NCBI GenBank assembly: GCA_003988855.1
Contig: QYAI01000081.1
Location: 124,001 to 188,000 of the forward strand
From: Arachnopeziza araneosa
Taxonomy: Eukaryota; Ascomycota; Leotiomycetes; Helotiales; Arachnopezizaceae
Direction: 5' to 3'
DNA: 64,000 nt
In this document: one piece after another, positions 57,801-64,000 of the stretch
Layout: the number at the start of each line of letters is the position of its first letter
Position numbering within the stretch: position 1 is the stretch's first letter
Made by a program: the position numbers and the translations under genes
The notes under the pieces: generated by a model
The model's input: the letters and a program-made list of their open reading frames with translations, nothing else
What the model was told of the DNA's origin: nothing
The model's database searches: none

Positions 57801-58876
57801 TCCCATGATGTCTGATGGCATGGAAGAAACCCAGAAAGCTAAACATCAGCGCTCTATAGGTGAATTCCGTCATCAACACTCGGCTGGGTCTGAGACGGTG
57901 ATTTCACCAGAGCTCGAACGTATTGATGAGAATATTGACCCTTTCGGCAATGACAGCGTAAACAGTGGGACAGGTACGGTTCGGAAGATAAAATCAACTA
58001 GCTGGTTCAAGCGTGGGTCGAAGGGTAGTAATGATGGAGATTCAGCAAAGTTGGCTTTTGGCAATGAGTCATTGTCCGCAAAAGAATCGCGAGAGAGTTT
58101 CAAGCCTCCTTATGATCGCCCTCAGAACCCACATCTAGCAGCGTCAACTCATGCGCCAATTTCGTCAGATGGACCAAAGAAGAAGGTTTCATTCTCCCTT
58201 CCTAAATGGCTATCCAAGAAGCGAGATTCCGAGCCGGATATGGCTATTGCTGGTAAGTTGTCAGGCCAATCTCAAAGCTTATAAGTCCAAGATCTGACAT
58301 TTCTTAGATGTAGATATCTATGAAGATGATAGCAGTATGCGAGACTCCATGGTACAAAAGCCTGGCAGCAAGGTACTTCCAGACTATGAAGATGGTAGCA
58401 ACCGCGTCATTGCCCCACAACGCAATTGGCTGGCCAAAATCTTCCATGTCAAACCTGCTTGTAGATTCATATGCTTCACTACCCCAAAGCGTCGTGCTCG
58501 TCAAGAAATTGTAGCGATTTTGAAGGAGTGGAGACGTTACGGCATTCAAGAACTGCAAATTGACAAGAATCGTAACGTCGTCTTTGGCAAGGTTGGCGAA
58601 CGAAACTGTAAGTTATTAGCATCATCTTTGTTTTGTTTAACTGACAATGTAGTCTTCAACATGAAAGCAGTTGCATTTGCTGGTGAGGTCATGACAGTTA
58701 TCGAACATGGCAAGAGATCGCAACTTAGCATCGCTCGTTTCACTCAAGAGCAAGGCGCTGCCACTAGCTTCCACAAAGTTATCGATTCCATGGAGGTTGT
58801 GTTCAAAGGTAAGAAGGTGCTCGTTGCCGATAAGCGCAAGGAGAAGATGATGATCAAGACGATGGGCTCCATCTAA
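54888..58876 (+). CDS. Gin4/Hsl1/Cdr-type (Nim1 family) morphogenesis kinase
   Basis: Exons 54888-55495, 55549-56286, 56331-58252, 58308-58607 and 58653-58876 give 1263 aa. The kinase domain (about 105-430) has LGKTLGRGATARVRLAR, AAVKIV with catalytic Lys136, an insert, YLVLEYVDNGELF, ICHRDLKPENILL, KIADFGMAAL, SCGSPHYAAPE and WSMGVVLYATLAGRLPF. A UBA-like helical region follows (RSMWHKLSEQEIIDAL). The long middle is disordered and Ser/Arg-rich. The C-terminus (about 1130-1263) has RFICFTTPKRRARQEIVAILKEWRRYG and ELQIDKNRNVVFGKVGERNFFNMKAV, a KA1-like membrane-binding domain. Gin4, Kcc4 and Hsl1 link septin assembly to Swe1/Wee1 control and Cdr2 sets cell-size checkpoints (known). Filamentous fungi usually have one such kinase, so yeast names are not assigned. 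Confidence 0.93.
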
Positions 58877-61336
58877 CCTTTCCGCATGTCCACCGATTGC
58901 TGTCCTCCTTTGGATATGGTGTTCACTTCGCATTCGAAGCTCATATTAACTTTTCCTTGTGCTGACGTGCGATCGTTATTGAAAGGATGGATGAAGGTGC
59001 CTTTATGTTCTTTTACTTCTTGCACATGATGTAAAATTCTTTCCCTCTCGAAACTAACATGTTGTAATGGATTGTTCTGGTCCAGAAGCTGTAAAGTAGG
59101 ATAGATGGGGAAAGGCCTTCTAGTGATATTGATGGGGTTGTTGGGGAGATTGAAGATTGGAAGAATGGGATTACCGTGTTGTTGGAAATCTTCATCGTGT
59201 ATTGGGTAGAGTGGTATAGAAAAGAATGTATCTGAAATAGTAATGCCTTGTTACGTTTTGTGACATTGAGGGTCTGTCGGTAAAGATGCTGATGGACGAA
59301 ATAGCTTCTACCATTGTCTACTGAAAGACGTGCACATGGTAAACTTGACAGCAGATGGCTTTCTTTGTTCGTCCGTACAGTAGCCAGTTGGCCAAGAAAC
59401 GGAATCAACCAGTCAACCATGTAGACCTGCAAGAGGGGGGCACAGCAAGCACCCAAGCACCTCTTATACCCTCACAGCCAGCCTATATCACTCCTCCACT
59501 CGGCTCACTCCCCGAACCAGCACCAGCACCCCAAACGAGGAAGCAAGCCAGCAAGCCAGCAAGCCAGCCAAGCCAGAAGCGCACCTCCACACGCAGGCAT
59601 GCAGCCCTACAAGCGGCACCTCACGTAGCCCAGCCCAGTGCAGCAGAGAAGCAAAGCAGCGGGAACCCGTCGTCGTCGTCGCCGCGTAACCCAACGACAT
59701 CGACGCAACGCAACGTTACGTTACCTCACACTCACCTCATCATCACGGATCCGGGACCTCGCTACGCTGCTGCTGCTGCTGCACTGCGCACGCCTCGCTT
59801 ATCCCGCTTGCATGCTTCCGTCCCGGCGGGCCCTGGAGGGGGGTTGAAGGCACCCAAGAGAAATCCACACACACACAGACACACACACACGAGGCAGGAA
59901 CGTGAACACACACACACACACACGCACACACGCACACACACACCGAGATCTGAACGGGCTGTCACTGCCCCCTGGTTGGGACGCCCATGCGGTTGGGGTC
60001 GGAGGTTTCGTGCGTGGCGGCGGCGGCGGCGGGAGATCGGCGGTGGGGGATGGGATGGGATGGGATGGGATGGGATGGGTGGATGGATGGATGGATGGAT
60101 GGGGATGGATAGATGGGGATGGATGGATGGGGATGGATGGATGGATGGGTCGATCTCGAGATCGGATCTGGTGGCGGCTGAGGGTTGGGTTGGGTTTTGG
60201 TGAGAGGGTGTGGGGATGCATGGCTGGCTGGCTGGCTGGCTAGCTAGGTGTACCAAGTCCCTGGGTCGGTTGCATACATACATACATACATTATGAGTTT
60301 CTCTCTCTAGTACATAGAGTGAGCACCGCAAGGTTGGGGGAAACCCTTCTTTCGTACCTGGTCACTGGGAACCAGCCCCAGCCATCATCTGCGTGGTTAT
60401 GCTACGACTGGGTCGGCGGCGTCGGCCTGGCTCGTCCTTCTCCTTCTTCTCCCTAGAGCATTCATATTGGATACGTGCAGGTGGGTGGCCAGCCGGCGTG
60501 ATGGGAGAGAGGTCTTGCAGTCGTCGGTTTGCCTGAGCGTGTCATGTCACAAGTAGGTCGGCGCTTTGCAAATTCTCCGGGTGTTATCACTGGTAGAGCC
60601 CGCGCCTTTCTCGGTGAACATAAACTTCTTGCCTTCTTTCGCCGCTCTACCTTGATCGCACTGCTGATGTCGTGCCTCTTCATCATACTGTCACTCGTTC
60701 GGCCATACTCCTTGTCCACTGCATAGCACACAATCCTCATGTACGTTGCCCGTCATTCCAGTGTCACGAAAACAGCTGCACTGAAAATCGAGCAACAAGT
60801 AGATGTGGTATCAACCCCTTTCTTCTCATTCATAACTACTAGTAGTGGTATATGGTACAAGTACATCATCAAACAAGATGGTCCTAGTCTTTGACCCCAG
60901 ACTAGAAACTCATCGGATATCTCAGCAGAAAGAAGAAGAAAGGCCGCGCTATACTATGGAACACGCTCTCTCAAACACATACACAAATGTGAAAGTCCTC
61001 CTCGTCGCTAAGAGAAGACGGGAAAACCTCGCTCATCGAATCCATCCAAATAAGACTTTTCAATCCGCTATCCCTTGCCGAAAAAAGAACTCCAGAACCC
61101 ACGACCCCGAATCAAGTCGTTTCGTCCCAAGGTTATCCGAAATCCAAACCACAAAAAATCGCTTTCCAACGCCGGTGGGGTATGAAGGCATGCCCGTCAA
61201 TGATAGGACGCAAATACAACAGCAGCGATTTGACAACCCTTTACTGTACGCCGTGCCGAACCCGTCCATCCATCCCAGATCCCAAAATACTATTCAAATC
61301 CTCAGTTGCCATTAATCAAGTCACTTCCAAACGACG
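58877..61336. other. Repeat-rich convergent spacer
   Basis: 2.46 kb between the 3' ends of the kinase (+) and the Seb1-like gene (-), unusually long for convergent genes here (242-591 bp elsewhere, apart from the gap before SMC5). A 282-codon plus-strand frame at 59355-60203 is an artefact of low-complexity repeats. The 59860-60300 part is a stack of microsatellites, listed separately. Confidence 0.55.
59868..60300. repeat. Microsatellite stack: (CA)n, (GGC)n, (GGGAT)n, (GGAT)n, (GGCT)n, (CATA)n
   Basis: In order: interrupted CA/CG dinucleotide tracts (59868-59943), a CGG run (about 60017-60032), GGGAT repeats (about 60054-60079), GGAT repeats (60080-60150), GGCT repeats (60220-60245) and CATA repeats (60272-60291). 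Six repeat types in 430 bp with little unique sequence between them. Confidence 0.9.
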
Positions 61337-62823
61337 TTACAGCTCCTTCTTTGTTATCTTGGGGCTGTCCTCGGTTGAATCGCTCATGACTCCGTCCTTG
61401 TCGGTTGGAGATTGAGAACCGCCATTGGCGGTGGTAGCGGCCTGTGGACCTTTCCCACACCCTTTCACAAGGATATGTCTCTGTTCGTTCAATCAGCTTC
61501 TGTTTACAAGATACTGCCTCCAATCACTGAAGTTAGAATCGGAAAAGAACGAACCTTGAGTGCATCTTTTCTCGAGAAGCTCTTCTCACAATGTCCACAT
61601 GGGAATGGCTTCACGGCCAGATGAATGCGCTTGTGGCGCTTCAGATCATGATTGCGGTTGAAAGACTGCGGGCACTGATCGCACTTGAAAGGGCGGTCGT
61701 TTTGCGGCGCCTGTTGTCCTGGATGGTGACCATACAGTGGTCCGGAGAGTTGGTGTTGGGGATACTGCATGTTCATGCCACCGACGAGTGCCATCTGACC
61801 GCCTGGCGCGTGTACGTTGGACATTATTGGGCCGCCCATGGGAGGACCAGCCATTGCTGGAAGGTTGTACCCGCTGTAGGGAGGTCGGTAGCCTTGCGGC
61901 GCAGCCATGGACGAGTGGTTCTGTGCTGAGACGGGTGAGATGCGATTTGATGGCGCAGAAGATGTATTTGGTGACTGCTGGGTGGGCGATTGTTGGGCAT
62001 AAGCCGGGAAAGATCCTTGCTGGGGTGTAGATGAAGGTGTGTAGTAAGGTGTTGGAGGAGGTCGGCCGCCATAACTATCTGGCGCGTGTAATGGACCTTG
62101 AGGAGGCGGCTGGGAAGACGGTTGTTGAGAGTGATGCTGTTGATGTTGCTGTTGGGCTTGTTGTTGATGTTGTGCTTGCTGCTGCGCCTGCTGCTGAGCC
62201 TGTTGCTGTTGTTGTTGCTGCTGGTGCTGCTGCTGAGCTTGAGCTTGTTGCTGAGCCTGCTGTTGCTGCTGCTGCTGAGCTTGTTGCTGCTGCCCAGGCG
62301 CGATATTTGGCAAGCTTTGTGGTTGTCCACCTCCCGAGCTTGGCATTGGTACAGAACCGGGGTACGGGAGGTCGTATGGTGGAGGTAGTCCCTCTCCTGC
62401 GGTAGGGGAGCCGGTATTTCGATTTGGGAAGTTCATTGATGGCGAATAGAGTGGGCGCCCTCCTTGAATATAATTTGGTTGTCCTGCATAAGACGGAGGC
62501 ATTGGAGGAGCAGAACTGTAGGTATACGAGGATTGCGGTGTTGACCAGAAGCCGACTTGCTGACCATATGGGGGACCACTGGCTGACGAGCTGACGGAAC
62601 TGCCACTGTTTACACTTGATGCCATGGGACTGAGATCACTCTGTAGTCCGGCTGGCGGCGTCAAAACACTGCTGGCGAGTGCTGGGGTTGGTTGTGTGGT
62701 ACTTGAGGGTGCATATGCTGGATACTTGTGCATCTGATCCAGGTGATTCGGAGGAGGGAGTTGAAAGTTGGGTAGATTCGAAGCTGCTGATCTTCGAGCT
62801 GTGAAGCTCTGGGGGCCCTCCAT
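61337..62823 (-). CDS. seb1: Seb1/Msn2-like C2H2 stress-response transcription factor
   Basis: Exons 62823-61555 and 61480-61337 give 470 aa; the 74-nt intron lies inside finger 2 and joins KSFSRKDALK to RHILVKGCGKG. The two C2H2 fingers near residues 375-435, FKCDQCPQSFNRNHDLKRHKRIH and FPCGHCEKSFSRKDALKRHILVKGC (cited in parts), are those of Seb1 and Aspergillus MsnA, orthologues of yeast Msn2/4 that bind the STRE element AGGGG (known). The N-terminal half is low-complexity, rich in Ser, Pro, Gly and Tyr, followed by long polyglutamine/alanine tracts (about 62110-62300), typical activation or phase-separating regions. A tail of SPTDKDGVMSDSTEDSPKITKKEL closes it. A role in osmotic, oxidative and heat stress is inferred from orthology. 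Without the splice the last finger would lack its His residues. Confidence 0.93.
62110..62300 (-). repeat. Polyglutamine-coding CAG/CAA tract in the Seb1-like gene
   Basis: Interrupted CAG/CAA codons give runs of Gln separated by single Ala, about 60 residues in all (for example QQQQAQQQQQQQAQQQ). The mixed codons reduce slippage, but length variation between strains is likely. Confidence 0.9.
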
Positions 62824-64000
62824 GACGGACGAAGGATGGTCGCGGCGTCGGCGTCGGCGTTTGTTTACTAGTGGAACGAGAGGTTACAGCTAGGGAAGAG
62901 GAGGTGATTCTTCGAGTCGACACACTCAGGCGAGTTTCTCGACGGATCCTCTCACGACTAGAGTGATGAGGTCGGTCTGTTTCTCGACGGCGAACAAGTG
63001 TGTTTCTCAGTGTTTGGAGCGTCGTTTGACCGACGGCGAGGTTGGACGTGGGTAAAGAATGTGGAGCGTCGATCACCTGGATGGCGGCGGGGAGGCGTCT
63101 GTCCTTTAAGGAAGTTTCTGTAGCTTATTGGGTCTGGGACTGATCTGAGCGCATTTGGCTGGATGGTGTTGAATACCAGGCGGGAAGCGTGGCAGAGGGG
63201 GGGGGGGGACCCAGGACGGGTCCGAGTGGACTAAGGACCAGGACCAGGACCAGGACCAGGCTCTGGGAGGTGAGAACTGGACGCAGATGATAGTGAGGGT
63301 AGCTAGGCCTAAGTAGGCAGCGAGGGTTCTGCGCGCGAGAGGGTGGCTGTCGATGGGCGTCTGGGACAGGACGGAATCGAGGACCAGGGGACCACCAGGG
63401 GATCAGGGGACCAGGGGACCAGAATTAGGGGGACGAGAACAGGCTCGATGGGCCGTGATTCGATGGCGTCCTGGACTTCTCCGCTGCAGCGGTAACTGTC
63501 TGTTCGTGAGTGACTGAGAGCGCGCAGGCCCGTAGGCGCAGAGCTTGCGAGCTTGCTTGCTTGCTCGCTCCCCACACAAATATTGGACGGGCCTCTCCAT
63601 CTATTGATTATTATTATTATTTCGGCGTCTGCTCCAGTCTGATTATTGACTTGAATTTCACATCCTCCCCGGACCTGATCAGTGAGTGGTCTGGTTCTGG
63701 ACTCTGGCCATGGGTGTTATCCGGAGAGGCTTCGTTCGTTCGTTCGCGACCGGCGAGGAAGAGAGGCAGAGGTCACTGGCAATCGAGTGTCGAGGATATG
63801 AGCGCCGAGGCATTCATCCTTTCAGCGGACAGCATGCTAAAGGGTCCTAGGCACCATCACGAGTCTCTATCTAGCTAGCTGCCTATCTTTCTTCCCTTTC
63901 TTCTCCCTCTCTCCCTCTCTCCCTCTCTCCTCTCTCCTCTCTCCCTTCCGTCTGGTAACTCACTAACCCCGTCCTGTCCATACGCCTGCATGCACCCATG
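62824..64000. promoter_or_regulatory. Upstream region of the Seb1-like gene
   Basis: 1.18 kb to the right edge. It holds a direct repeat of GTTTCTCGACGG (62934-62945 and 62979-62990), a G12 run (63197-63208), four GGACCA units (63235-63258), a GGGG array (63387-63432), and a long CT tract (about 63888-63950) that is typical of fungal promoters. No gene is supported; short frames here lack domains. Confidence 0.6.

Noticed and set aside
59355..60203. 282-codon open frame
   Set aside because: Made of microsatellite translations (His-Thr, Trp-Met-Asp-Gly repeats); equal-length frames exist on the other strand. No domain.
61824..62405. Long open frames on both strands across the Seb1-like gene
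   Set aside because: Shadows of the CAG/CAA polyglutamine tract, which stays open in every frame.
1..64000. tRNA, rRNA, CRISPR arrays, complete transposons or a biosynthetic backbone gene
   Set aside because: I scanned intergenic regions for tRNA B-box patterns, spaced direct repeats, terminal repeats with transposase motifs and PKS/NRPS motifs by eye and saw none; an automated scan could still find weak cases.

Overview
The window is nuclear DNA from a filamentous ascomycete (Pezizomycotina). Genes are split by many 43-75 nt introns with GT...AG ends and CTGAC/CTAAC-type branch sites. The gene set (REI1, HUL4, SMC5, a DBF2/SidB kinase, a Gin4/Hsl1 kinase, an Msn2/Seb1 C2H2 factor, an Hsp12-like protein, a Zn2Cys6 regulator and a LaeA-like methyltransferase) is typical of that group. 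A leotiomycete (Helotiales-like) origin is my guess from general resemblance and is not shown by the sequence. All exon-intron models were worked out by hand, by requiring reading frame, splice sites and family motifs to agree.

Layout. 1-596: 5' part of an MFS sugar transporter (-), running off the left edge. 2.56-3.57 kb: secreted beta-propeller protein (+). 3.9-7.9 kb: HUL4-type HECT ubiquitin ligase with an N-terminal AZUL zinc finger (-), divergent from REI1 (+, 8.35-10.1 kb). 10.7-12.6 kb: protein with one zinc finger (+). 13.6-14.6 kb: histidine phosphatase (+). 15.0-16.5 kb: DUF3500 protein (-), divergent from a fumarylacetoacetate-hydrolase-family enzyme (+, 16.9-17.9 kb). 18.1-19.8 kb: a cytochrome P450 pseudogene (-) killed by two Trp-to-TAG changes. 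22.0-22.6 kb: Tubby-C-like protein (+). 24.3-26.1 kb: LaeA/UMTA-like methyltransferase in 12 exons (+). 26.5-27.4 kb: Wbp11-like splicing protein (+). 28.0-30.3 kb: Zn2Cys6 transcription factor (-). 31.1-33.3 kb: DBF2/SidB NDR kinase (-). 34.8-35.2 kb: Hsp12-like stress protein (+).

From 35.2 to 44.45 kb I find no convincing gene. This 9.2-kb stretch ends in a repeat cluster with a telomere-like G-quadruplex array and a leader with two upstream ORFs. It precedes a PCL-type cyclin (+, 44.45-46.55 kb). A second empty stretch (46.6-49.9 kb) is followed by SMC5 (-, 49.9-53.4 kb), which is divergent from a Gin4/Hsl1-type kinase (+, 54.9-58.9 kb). A repeat-rich convergent spacer (58.9-61.3 kb) separates that kinase from a Seb1/Msn2-like stress regulator (-, 61.3-62.8 kb), whose upstream region fills the right end.

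Several genes fall into shared themes. Cell cycle and genome maintenance: DBF2/SidB (septation), Gin4/Hsl1 (morphogenesis), the Pho85-type cyclin and SMC5. Stress: the Seb1-like factor and the Hsp12-like protein, since Msn2-type factors activate Hsp12-type genes in yeast. Small-molecule metabolism: transporter, FAH enzyme, DUF3500, dead P450, LaeA-like methyltransferase and Zn2Cys6 factor. The last set does not form a recognisable biosynthetic cluster, because no backbone synthase is present. I did not find a clearly new multi-gene system. The best leads are the RIP-like P450 inactivation, the microexon-rich methyltransferase, the DUF3500/FAH divergent pair, the cyclin leader, and the large gene-free regions with G-quadruplex arrays.
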